Positions 1-7,509 of a DNA stretch of 33,668 nt are shown here, one piece after another. The notes beneath the pieces are model-generated. The model was not told where the DNA came from. It worked only from the letters and a program-made list of their open reading frames with translations, and searched no databases. A program made the position numbers and the translations under genes. The stretch covers positions 1 through 33,668 of the forward strand of contig JALFYY010000006.1 in the NCBI GenBank assembly GCA_022783865.1. The letters are read 5' to 3'. Numbering within the stretch: the first letter of the stretch is position 1; every line of letters begins with the position of its first letter. Source of the stretch: Bacteroidales bacterium (lineage in GTDB: Bacteria; Bacteroidota; Bacteroidia; Bacteroidales; Paludibacteraceae).

Positions 1-116
1 GGAAACGGACAAAGGAGGAAAGACTATTTACTATTGACGGTTTACAATGGACAATTGGACAAGTTACGATTTTGCGGGCGGGGACGCCCACATCCCGACA
101 ACACCGGATATTGGAT

Positions 117-146
117 ATTTTAGACGGGGCACGCCCCGTCTCTACA
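117..146. repeat. dispersed palindromic intergenic repeat, copy 1
   Basis: A 30-base sequence with palindromic core GACGGGGC-AC-GCCCCGTC followed by TCTACA. It is identical to copies at 27143-27172 and 27187-27216. All three copies are intergenic. It has the look of a REP-type element able to fold into a short hairpin. I see no gene for a mobilising enzyme in the window. Confidence 0.85.
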
Positions 147-178
147 GGATGAAGCGGATTGGAAAAGAAGAAAGACTT

Positions 179-208
179 TTTGTATATGGGAAAAATATTG
201 TAATTTTG
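179..208 (+). promoter_or_regulatory. candidate promoter for era (TTTG/TAATTTTG)
   Basis: TAATTTTG at 201-208 matches the Bacteroidota -7 consensus TAnnTTTG. A TTTG lies at 179-182 with an 18-nt gap, slightly short of the 20 nt seen at other promoters in this window. The start of era would then follow an untranslated leader of about 140 nt. Confidence 0.5.
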
Positions 209-352
209 CACAAGGAAACAGCATAGCGGACAAAAGAAGAACCCAACCACTATGCCAACCAAACAGACCAGCTATAACAACGGAACAGACAGACTATTCC
301 TTATATATAGCCAAAAGAAAACAGATATTATATCGCAAGAAGAAAAGAGATT

Positions 353-1234
353 ATGCACAGAAGCGGATTTGTAAATATCGTGGGCAATCCCAATGTGGGG
401 AAATCGACCCTGATGAATGCATTGGTGGGCGAACGCATCTCCATCATCACACAAAAAGCACAAACCACAAGACACAGAATAATGGGTATCGTCAACGGGG
501 AAGACTACCAAATAGTATATTCAGACACACCAGGCGTACTGAAGCCCAACTACAAGTTACAGGAACAAATGCTGGATTTCTCCCAATCCGCATTATTGGA
601 TGCCGACATCCTGCTCTATGTGACAGATATTCAGGACAACCCCGAGAAAAATGCCGAGTTCCTCGAGAAGGTGAAAACCAATCGCGCGCGCGTACTATTA
701 ATAATAAATAAGATAGACCTGACGACGCAAGAGACTCTGGAGAGTTTGGTTGCGTTCTGGCACAAAGCCTTGCCGGAAGCTGAGATTTACCCTATTTCCG
801 CCAAAGAGAAGTTCGGTGTAGAGGGTCTGTTCAACCGCATCGTGGAACTGCTGCCCGAATGCCCGCCTTTCTTCGACAAAGAGCAACTGACAGACAAACC
901 CGCCCGCTTCTTCGTGAACGAAATCATACGGGAAAAGATACTGCTCAACTACGACAAGGAAATACCCTATTCGGTTGAAGTTGAGGTAGATACATTCAAA
1001 GAGGAGGAACAACTGATCCGCATTCAAGCCACAATTTATGTGGAGCGCGACTCGCAAAAAGGTATCATCATCGGCAAACAAGGCAGTTCGCTCAAACGCG
1101 TAGGAACGGAAGCGAGAAAAGACCTGGAAGCCTTCTTCCAGAAAAAGATATACTTGGAACTATTTGTGAAAGTGGACAAAGACTGGCGGCAAAAAACAAG
1201 CCGTCTGAAACACTACGGATACGACTTAAACTGA
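353..1234 (+). CDS. era: GTPase Era
   Basis: Era is an essential Ras-like GTPase with a C-terminal KH domain. It binds the 3' end of 16S rRNA and helps mature the 30S subunit, working in the cytoplasm and at the membrane face. The 293-residue product has the usual Era length. Visible motifs are the G1 P-loop GNPNVGKST (residues 11-19), the threonine-rich switch around 38-39, DTPG (58-61), NKID (119-122), and a KH GxxG segment IIIGKQGSS near residue 238. The ATG at 353 starts directly before the beta strand leading into G1, as in other Era proteins. It is followed by a receptor gene with an 86-bp gap, so co-transcription is uncertain. Identification is secure. Confidence 0.97.
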   Translation: MHRSGFVNIVGNPNVGKSTLMNALVGERISIITQKAQTTRHRIMGIVNGEDYQIVYSDTPGVLKPNYKLQEQMLDFSQSALLDADILLYVTDIQDNPEKNAEFLEKVKTNRARVLLIINKIDLTTQETLESLVAFWHKALPEAEIYPISAKEKFGVEGLFNRIVELLPECPPFFDKEQLTDKPARFFVNEIIREKILLNYDKEIPYSVEVEVDTFKEEEQLIRIQATIYVERDSQKGIIIGKQGSSLKRVGTEARKDLEAFFQKKIYLELFVKVDKDWRQKTSRLKHYGYDLN

Positions 1235-1290
1235 TGATTGCAAGCATTTTTTAAGGGAACATCTTCCACCCCAAACAGAGATATGCGGCT

Positions 1291-1315
1291 AACCAACACA
1301 AAGGTTGGTATTTTG
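1291..1315 (+). terminator. weak hairpin after era
   Basis: ACCAAC (1292-1297) pairs with GTTGGT (1304-1309) around a 6-nt loop, followed by ATTTTG. This is a small stem with a short T run, so it may be an attenuating hairpin in the leader of the next gene and not a true terminator. Confidence 0.3.
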
Positions 1316-1320
1316 TATAT

Positions 1321-3339
1321 ATGTTCAAACAAATTCTTCAACAGAAAGTCTTTCGGTTTCGGAGATTCACAAATCGCAAGTATGCGGCTTTCTGCTCTAT
1401 GCACAAGATTGTGAACATAGGGCAAGTAAGCAAACATGTTTGCAATCTGGAACTCTTGAAGGCAGGCAAAGCTGTGGCAGTGTGCGGAATGATTACACTG
1501 AGTATCAGCGCATTTGCCGACGACGGATATCCTCCCGAAAGCGACGCTGTAGCCACTGAACTTCAGATAGAAGAAGTTGAGGTAAGTGCGCAACGTTCTC
1601 AATTCCAGTCGGACATATTCCGGTTAGTCAATCAACTTACAGCGACGGAAATTGCCGCATTGCCCGTGAACAGCGTGGCGGATTTGCTGCAATATCTCCC
1701 CGGCATCGACCTCAGAGAAAGAGGTTCAAGCGGTGTGCAGGGCGACCTGAGTCTGCGTGGCGGTACGCACGACCAAGTGAAAATACTGGTGAACGGTATC
1801 GACATGACCGACCCCCAAGTGGGCCATTATTCGATGGACTTGCCGTTGGACGTGAGTCAGATAGAGCGCATCGAGGTAATGCAAGGCACTAATTACGGTT
1901 TGGGCGCATTCTCGGGAGCCATCAACATCATCACCAAAAAAGGCACTGCCGAAAGCAAAGGTTATGAGGTGAACGGGAGTTTGGCAGCCGGCGAATACGG
2001 TCTTGTCAATCCTGCTTTGAGCGCAAGTGTGCAGCGGAAGGAGTGGTACTGGAGTAGCGGCGTAAGTTATAACCGGTCAGATGGTTATGCCGACAATACC
2101 GACTACAAGATTATGAACGGATATCTCAGAACCGGCTGGCGGGATTTAGATTTCCAAGTCGGGGTACAAATGAAGGACGCCGGTGCCAACAGTTTCTATT
2201 CGCTCGCCTACCCTAACCAGTTTGATGCGACCAGGACGCTATTTGCCGCCATCGCTTACGAACACAGGATAGGCGACTGGGGTTTACAAGGAAACGCTTA
2301 CTACAGAGCGCATTACGACCGTTTTGAACTATTCAGAGACGGCAAAGACAGCGAGGGTCAGCAAGCCCCTGAGTGGTACACTGCCCCCAATACGCATTGG
2401 ACACACACGAGCGGTGCACGGCTGACCGGCAGTTGGAGCCAATGGTGGGGCAAAACGAGTGTGGGCATTGACCTGAGAGACGAATATATAGAAAGCAGCA
2501 ACTTAGGCACTCATAACCGACTGAATGTGAACTATTTTGCAGAACAATGCGTTTATATCAACGGCTTTTCGGGCAGTGTGGGTGCCAGCGGAACATGGAA
2601 CTCGACATTCGGGCATGATTATGCTTTAGGGGCGAACTTTGGCTATGAGATAGCGAGAGATTGGAAAGTGTTTTTGAACTTCAACCGCGCCATAAGGATT
2701 CCGACCTACACAGACCTTTATTATCAAAGCGCGACACAACTTTCGAACCCTAACTTGCGTCCGGAGAAGGCTTTACAATTGGAAGCAGGCATAAAATATA
2801 CGGGCGAGCACTGGTATGCCAGCGCATCGGGCTATTACCGATGGGGACAGGATATCATCGACTGGGTGAAAGAGCCGGTGGACAGCATAGTACAATGGAA
2901 AGCAGTGAATTACACCCGAGTGAATGCCGGTGGCGCAGAAGCGAGTGTGGGCGTACAAGGCTACGAATATATCCGAAAGATAGAGCTTTCGTACTCGTTT
3001 TGCGACGTAAACAAAGACGCCGGCGAGATGCTGAGCAAGTACGCCCTTGATTATCTGCGCCATAAGGTAAGTCTAAGAATTGACCATAAGATATGGAAGG
3101 GCTTTGGCGCCAGTTGGTGTTTCAGATTTCAGCAACGGGAAGGAAGTTATTCAGACAGAGAAGGCAATATATGTCAATACCAACCTGTATTTTTGATGGA
3201 CGGGAAGTTGTATTGGGCTAATAACCAAGTCCGTGTTGCTTTGGAGTGCCAGAACATGACGAACCAAAAGTACTATGATTACGGCGGTATTTTACAGCCT
3301 CAGCATTGGGTGCAAACGAAAGTGGAATGGAAGCTTTAA
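1321..3339 (+). CDS. TonB-dependent outer-membrane receptor (BtuB-like)
   Basis: A TonB-dependent receptor that would take up a scarce ligand across the outer membrane using energy from TonB-ExbBD. The 672 residues contain a plug domain (about 85-210; LLQYLPGIDLRERG, then LSLRGG and an IERIEVMQG segment ending in GAINIITKKG) and a barrel running to the C-terminal VEWKL. Overall size and the lack of a carboxypeptidase-like N-terminal domain fit cobalamin or siderophore receptors better than SusC glycan receptors. The signal peptide is preceded by a basic leader of about 45 residues containing RKYAAFCSMHKIVNIG; the hydrophobic segment ends at AFA-D (cleavage near 66). I chose the ATG at 1321 because this leader looks conserved. 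No cobalamin riboswitch was recognised upstream, so the ligand is uncertain. Confidence 0.85.
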   Translation: MFKQILQQKVFRFRRFTNRKYAAFCSMHKIVNIGQVSKHVCNLELLKAGKAVAVCGMITLSISAFADDGYPPESDAVATELQIEEVEVSAQRSQFQSDIFRLVNQLTATEIAALPVNSVADLLQYLPGIDLRERGSSGVQGDLSLRGGTHDQVKILVNGIDMTDPQVGHYSMDLPLDVSQIERIEVMQGTNYGLGAFSGAINIITKKGTAESKGYEVNGSLAAGEYGLVNPALSASVQRKEWYWSSGVSYNRSDGYADNTDYKIMNGYLRTGWRDLDFQVGVQMKDAGANSFYSLAYPNQFDATRTLFAAIAYEHRIGDWGLQGNAYYRAHYDRFELFRDGKDSEGQQAPEWYTAPNTHWTHTSGARLTGSWSQWWGKTSVGIDLRDEYIESSNLGTHNRLNVNYFAEQCVYINGFSGSVGASGTWNSTFGHDYALGANFGYEIARDWKVFLNFNRAIRIPTYTDLYYQSATQLSNPNLRPEKALQLEAGIKYTGEHWYASASGYYRWGQDIIDWVKEPVDSIVQWKAVNYTRVNAGGAEASVGVQGYEYIRKIELSYSFCDVNKDAGEMLSKYALDYLRHKVSLRIDHKIWKGFGASWCFRFQQREGSYSDREGNICQYQPVFLMDGKLYWANNQVRVALECQNMTNQKYYDYGGILQPQHWVQTKVEWKL

Positions 3340-3370
3340 AACACAGAAAATAACGTAAATGTTTAACCGG

Positions 3371-3412
3371 AAAATGATAGCGAGCCAAAGACCTTGCTAT
3401 CATTTTTCTTTT
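3371..3412 (+). terminator. rho-independent terminator after the receptor gene
   Basis: An 11-bp perfect stem, AAAATGATAGC (3371-3381) with GCTATCATTTT (3396-3406), closes a 14-nt loop and runs into TTTTTCTTTTT. It lies 32 bases after the receptor stop codon and clearly separates this unit from the parAB operon. Confidence 0.85.
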
Positions 3413-3507
3413 TGACAGAAAAAGCATTATCAGGTGCTTTGAATGAAGGCATCAGGTAGAACGAAAAGATCCGAAAAGCGGCAGAAAAGAAATAATATGC
3501 TGTCGGA

Positions 3508-3539
3508 TTTGCGCAATTAGCAAAATTTTTGTACCTTTG
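3508..3539 (+). promoter_or_regulatory. promoter of the parAB operon
   Basis: TTTG (3508-3511), exactly 20 nt, then TACCTTTG (3532-3539) match the Bacteroidota -33/-7 consensus. The parA ATG follows about 115 nt further on, implying an untranslated leader. Bases 3413-3507 show nothing recognisable. Confidence 0.75.
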
Positions 3540-3654
3540 TTTGCTTAATATGTGCAGACGGAACGGAAAGGGAAACGAAACAAGGGAAAGAGAGCATGCC
3601 AGCTTGTATTTTCCTCAAAATCAAATACTAACAGGCACAAAAACATTATATACT

Positions 3655-4422
3655 ATGAGTAAGACAATCTCTATTGCCAATCAGAAAGGCGGTGTAGGCA
3701 AGACGACCACTGCCATCAACTTAGCCGCAGCTTTGGCGCAAGCAGGCAAACGCACTTTGTTGGTGGACGCCGATCCACAAGCCAATGCGTCGTCGGGTTT
3801 GAACATCGATATCCGTCAGTCGGAATACACTATTTATGAGTGTCTGATCAACGGCATTGCCCCTCAACAGGCTATTCAAGCCACTGCACAGGAAAATCTG
3901 TGGGTGCTGCCTTCGCATATCGACCTGATTGGCGCCGAGATAGAAATGATTTCGATTGACAACCGGGAAACGCTGCTGAAAAACATCTTGGCAGACATCA
4001 AAGAGGAGTATGACTACATCCTGATAGACTGCTCTCCTTCGCTGGGTTTGATTACGGTTAACTGTTTGACTGCCAGCGACTCGGTGATTATTCCGGTGCA
4101 ATGCGAATACTTTGCGTTGGAGGGCATTTCGAAGTTGCTGAACACGATAAAGATTATCAAATCGAAACTGAATCCACACCTGCAAATAGAAGGATTCCTG
4201 TTGACAATGTACGACAACCGCTTGCGTCTGGCAGGGCAAGTGGCAGACGAGGTAAGACGACACTTTGACAAACTGGTATTCAATACGATGATTAGCAGGA
4301 ATGTACGTTTGTCGGAAGCCCCGAGCCACGGTATGTCGGTACTGAGCTACGACGCCCAGTCGAAAGGTGCACAGAACTACACCGATTTAGCTAAAGAATT
4401 GATAGAAAAACACAAAGCATAA
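3655..4422 (+). CDS. parA: chromosome-partitioning ATPase ParA (Soj)
   Basis: ParA is a dimerising ATPase that binds DNA non-specifically and moves ParB-parS complexes to segregate origins. The product is 255 residues from the ATG at 3655. An upstream in-frame extension exists, but family members begin immediately before the deviant Walker A, and here MSKTISIANQ leads directly to KGGVGKTT (residues 11-18) with its signature lysine. Walker A' (LLVDADPQAN, near 38-47) and Walker B (YILIDCSPSLG) are intact. parB follows after 10 bases, giving the standard parAB operon. No parS palindrome was recognised in the window. Confidence 0.96.
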   Translation: MSKTISIANQKGGVGKTTTAINLAAALAQAGKRTLLVDADPQANASSGLNIDIRQSEYTIYECLINGIAPQQAIQATAQENLWVLPSHIDLIGAEIEMISIDNRETLLKNILADIKEEYDYILIDCSPSLGLITVNCLTASDSVIIPVQCEYFALEGISKLLNTIKIIKSKLNPHLQIEGFLLTMYDNRLRLAGQVADEVRRHFDKLVFNTMISRNVRLSEAPSHGMSVLSYDAQSKGAQNYTDLAKELIEKHKA

Positions 4423-4432
4423 ACCAAGCACT

Positions 4433-5302
4433 ATGATAAAGCCAAAAAACACCGGATTAGGACGAGGATTAGACGCCCTTATCGATACAACACATGTGAA
4501 AACCGACGGCTCGTCGTCCATCAACGAAATAGAGATTGAGAAGATTGTTGCCAATCCGAATCAACCCCGCCGCAACTTCGACTCCGAAGCATTGGAAGAA
4601 TTGAGCATGTCAATCAGAGAATTGGGCGTGATTTCACCCATCACCTTGCGCAAAAACGACGATGACACCTACCTCATTATTGCCGGTGAACGCCGATACA
4701 GAGCGGCTCAAATGGCAGGTTTAAGCACCATTCCCGCCTATATTCGCACTGCCAAAGACGAGCAAGTGATGGAAATGGCATTGATAGAAAATGTGCAACG
4801 CGAGGATTTGGACGCCATTGAGATTGCACTCGCCTACCAACGGCTTATGGACGAATATCATCTGACGCAGGAAAGAATGTCGGAGCGTGTGGGAAAAAAG
4901 CGTGCAACCATAGCCAACTATTTGCGTCTATTGAAGTTACCTGCCGAGATACAGATGGGTATCCAGAAGAAAAAGATTGATATGGGTCATGCCCGTGCGA
5001 TATTGGGACTGAAAGAACCGACCGAACAATTGCAACTATACAAACGCATTGTCAGTGAAGGGCTAAGCGTACGCAAAGTGGAAGAATTAGCCAGCGGCGG
5101 CGAATTGCAAAAACAGGCAAAACAGAAGAATCCCGTTGCACAATTGCCCGAACTGGAAACGCTTCAGCAAGAGTTAAGCCAGTTTTTCGGTACGAAAGTG
5201 AAGATGAACTGCAACACGCAAGGCAAGGGCAAGATAACCATTACTTTCGGTAACGACGAGGAGTTGGCAAGCATTATGCACAAATTGGATATGCGCCGTT
5301 GA
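4433..5302 (+). CDS. parB: chromosome-partitioning protein ParB (Spo0J)
   Basis: ParB is a CTP-dependent DNA clamp that loads at parS sites, spreads along DNA and works with ParA in origin segregation. The 289 residues show the N-terminal GLGRGLDALI segment that contacts ParA, the CTP-binding GERRYRAAQ box near residues 84-92, ENVQREDLD, and a helix-turn-helix (TQERMSERVGKKRATIANYL, about 144-163) for parS recognition. A short C-terminal dimerisation domain follows. Length is normal for a chromosomal ParB. Its TGA overlaps the TTG start of the next gene, so translation is probably coupled. Confidence 0.96.
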   Translation: MIKPKNTGLGRGLDALIDTTHVKTDGSSSINEIEIEKIVANPNQPRRNFDSEALEELSMSIRELGVISPITLRKNDDDTYLIIAGERRYRAAQMAGLSTIPAYIRTAKDEQVMEMALIENVQREDLDAIEIALAYQRLMDEYHLTQERMSERVGKKRATIANYLRLLKLPAEIQMGIQKKKIDMGHARAILGLKEPTEQLQLYKRIVSEGLSVRKVEELASGGELQKQAKQKNPVAQLPELETLQQELSQFFGTKVKMNCNTQGKGKITITFGNDEELASIMHKLDMRR

Positions 5303-5952
5303 GACAGAGGTGGTACATATTGATTGCAATAGCTATTCTTCCTTTTTGGCTAATGGCACAAGAGGCTATCAATGAGGAAGAATGGGTGAATGTCACTGCC
5401 CTTTCGCACGAAGATACGATAAGCGCAACTACCACAGAAACACCTATAGCAGAGCAATGGCGGCCTGACCCGATGCGTGCCGTTTGGATGGGAACAATCA
5501 TTCCCGGCTACGGGCAGATATATAATCGGGCTTATTGGAAACTGCCGATTGTATATGGTGCATTCATGGGATGTGCATATGCCATCAGTTGGAACAACCG
5601 TATGTATCAGGACTACAAGCAGGCTTATCGGGATATTCTGACTGACACGGACGGAACAAAAACTTCGTATTTAGACATGTTGCCGGACGGATATACCTTG
5701 GAAATGATGGGCGGAAAAGAGAATTATACCCGTGTACTGAAAAACGGCAACGATACATACAGGAGGTATAGAGATCTATCGATTGTAGCAACTGTTTTGG
5801 TGTATGCCCTGTCAATCATAGATGCATACGTTGACGCACAATTGTATGACTTTGATATTTCTACCGATTTGACAATGAACATTAGTCCGCAACTCTATCA
5901 AGACGATTTTAACAACCGCTCAGCAGAACTGCATTTTGCTATCAAATTCTGA
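5299..5952 (+). CDS. DUF5683-type membrane protein downstream of parAB
   Basis: A 217-residue protein of the DUF5683 type commonly found after parAB in Bacteroidota; its biochemical role is unknown to me. The start is TTG at 5299, overlapping the parB stop by four bases. This start gives a clean signal sequence (YILIAIAILPFWLMAQ); no upstream ATG is possible in frame. After an acidic segment, MRAVWMGTIIPGYGQIYN leads to a likely membrane segment (about 78-98), and a second hydrophobic helix occurs near 163-180 (VATVLVYALSIIDAYVDA). It ends in what may be a beta-rich tail. It is probably an envelope protein; a link to segregation is only by neighbourhood. Confidence 0.8.
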   Translation: MRQRWYILIAIAILPFWLMAQEAINEEEWVNVTALSHEDTISATTTETPIAEQWRPDPMRAVWMGTIIPGYGQIYNRAYWKLPIVYGAFMGCAYAISWNNRMYQDYKQAYRDILTDTDGTKTSYLDMLPDGYTLEMMGGKENYTRVLKNGNDTYRRYRDLSIVATVLVYALSIIDAYVDAQLYDFDISTDLTMNISPQLYQDDFNNRSAELHFAIKF

Positions 5953-7187
5953 TGAAAAGATACATTATATATATATTATTGGCATTTGCATCGGGCGCAA
6001 CGGCCCAGGAAACAATAAGGACAGATTCTTTGCCGGACAGCATAGCTGCCGACGTGCTGTTAGACATCGATTACCGCCTGATGGAACACACAATGCAATG
6101 GCTCGATACGACAGAATGCGACGCTGTACACGAAGTGATGCAATTGCCCGACTCGGTTTATATGGAGCGCCTTTGCTCATTGCCCTACGTGATTGAAATG
6201 CCGTATAATCCGCTCATTAAAAGGTATATAGAAATTTATGTAAATGAGCGCCCAAAGCAAGTAGCACGATTGAAACGATTGTCGGAATACTATTTTCCTA
6301 TATTCGAAGATGCACTCCACCGCCACGGATTACCTGAAGAACTGAAGTACTTGCCGGTGATTGAATCGGGGCTGTTTGCCCAAGCCCATTCACCCATGGG
6401 TGCAGCAGGATTATGGCAATTTATGCCCAGCACTGCAAAAGGATACGGCTTGGAGGTTAATTCGTTGGTTGACGAACGATTAGACCCACTAAAATCGACA
6501 GAAGCAGCTTGCAAGTTCTTGCGGCATCTGTATAATATCTATCAGGACTGGAACTTGGCGATAGCCGCATACAATTGTGGTCCGGGCAATGTAAACAAAG
6601 CCATTCACCGTGCCAACGGAGAACGGGACTTCTGGTCGATTTTTCCGTTTTTGCCCAAAGAGACAAGGAGTTATCTACCCCTGTTCATTGCAGCCAATTA
6701 TGCTATGAATTTCGCCGACGAACACAATATCTGTCCGGCGGAACGCATCTTTCCGATTGCAACGGATACGATAGCCACTGACAAGCGGCAACACTTGCTG
6801 CAAGTGGCAACAGTACTGGATATCGACATAAAGGAATTACGCAGGTTAAACCCTCAGTATCAATTAGATGTACTGCCAGGCGGAAAGATATATGCCTTGT
6901 GTTTACCCCAAGAAAAAACAGCTGTGTATATTGCCATGGAAGACTCTGTAGTGGCATACAAAGCCGATTCACTAATCAACAACCGAAGGAAACAGATTGA
7001 GTTAGCGCAGAAAACGAGTGCAGACGGGTATTCGGTAAACGGCATTACGTATTACAAAATAAAAGAAGGCGATACGTTGAGTGGCATTGCCAAAAAGTTC
7101 AGGTGCAGCGTAGCCCAACTGCAGCGATGGAACTCTCTAAAAACCACCAACATACGTGCCGGAAAGACACTGAAAATACACAGATAA
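5952..7187 (+). CDS. MltD-like lytic transglycosylase with LysM
   Basis: A membrane-bound or periplasmic murein transglycosylase that cleaves peptidoglycan glycan strands with formation of 1,6-anhydro ends. The 411 residues begin with a signal peptide (IIYILLAFASGATAQ). The SLT catalytic domain spans about 115-260: catalytic Glu138 in VIESG, then GAAGLWQFMPSTAKGYG and AIAAYNCGPGNVNKAI, all typical of family 1D. A degenerate LysM-like stretch lies near 275-320 and a clear C-terminal LysM (YYKIKEGDTLSGIAKKFRC) near 365-410 would bind peptidoglycan. Its ATG shares one base with the preceding stop. The position after parAB and DUF5683 suggests co-expression with segregation genes. Confidence 0.93.
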   Translation: MKRYIIYILLAFASGATAQETIRTDSLPDSIAADVLLDIDYRLMEHTMQWLDTTECDAVHEVMQLPDSVYMERLCSLPYVIEMPYNPLIKRYIEIYVNERPKQVARLKRLSEYYFPIFEDALHRHGLPEELKYLPVIESGLFAQAHSPMGAAGLWQFMPSTAKGYGLEVNSLVDERLDPLKSTEAACKFLRHLYNIYQDWNLAIAAYNCGPGNVNKAIHRANGERDFWSIFPFLPKETRSYLPLFIAANYAMNFADEHNICPAERIFPIATDTIATDKRQHLLQVATVLDIDIKELRRLNPQYQLDVLPGGKIYALCLPQEKTAVYIAMEDSVVAYKADSLINNRRKQIELAQKTSADGYSVNGITYYKIKEGDTLSGIAKKFRCSVAQLQRWNSLKTTNIRAGKTLKIHR

Positions 7188-7190
7188 CAG

Positions 7191-7505
7191 ATGGAGCGTA
7201 TTTATTATTCAATCAAAGAAGTGAGCGAACGGGCGGGTGTACCCTTTTCTACACTCAGGTATTGGGAACAAGAAATTCCGCAACTCAGACCGCATCGCAA
7301 CGAAGGCAAGACCAGATTTTACACCCCGGAAGATGTACAGTTGATTGAACAAATCAAGTATCTCAGAGAAGACCAAAAACTCACTATCAAAGCCATCAAA
7401 CATCGGCTAAATGTAGATAAACAGGGTGTGGAAAGCCGGCAAAAGATAGCAGGATTGCTAAAACAGATAAGGCAAGAATTAGTTGATATACAAAGCAATA
7501 TATGA
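7191..7505 (+). CDS. small MerR-family transcriptional regulator
   Basis: A 104-residue MerR-type DNA-binding protein. The winged helix-turn-helix is clear: YYSIKEVSERAGVPFSTLRYW (about 5-25), then RPHRNEGKTRFYTPEDVQLI, followed by a helix-rich dimerisation segment. There is no C-terminal effector or metal-binding domain, so it is of the stripped-down class common in Bacteroidota, and the signal it senses cannot be inferred. It starts 3 bases after the transglycosylase stop and is followed after 4 bases by the YfhO-like gene, so it is embedded in the operon rather than divergently transcribed from its target. Confidence 0.9.
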   Translation: MERIYYSIKEVSERAGVPFSTLRYWEQEIPQLRPHRNEGKTRFYTPEDVQLIEQIKYLREDQKLTIKAIKHRLNVDKQGVESRQKIAGLLKQIRQELVDIQSNI

Positions 7506-7509
7506 GATT

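Larger units (their letters stand above)
1..352. other. intergenic region upstream of era
   Basis: No gene is supported here. The first 26 bases are purine-rich and resemble the flank of the 11-bp-periodic elements seen elsewhere in the window. Positions 74-101 hold a GC-rich stretch (GGGCGGGGACGCCC core) that recurs with two mismatches at 26372-26399. Positions 117-146 are a copy of the dispersed palindromic repeat described separately. The last 150 bases look like the promoter and untranslated leader of era. Confidence 0.6.

Noticed and set aside
1235..1320. Cobalamin riboswitch in front of the BtuB-like receptor
   Set aside because: The gap from era is only 86 bp and lacks the B12-box sequence; only a small hairpin is present.
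3721..4329. A 202-codon minus-strand frame inside parA
   Set aside because: Shadow of parA; composition is atypical and parA is certain.
3340..5302. parS centromere sites near parAB
   Set aside because: I looked for a 16-bp palindrome of the TGTTNCACGTGNAACA type and found none in the window.
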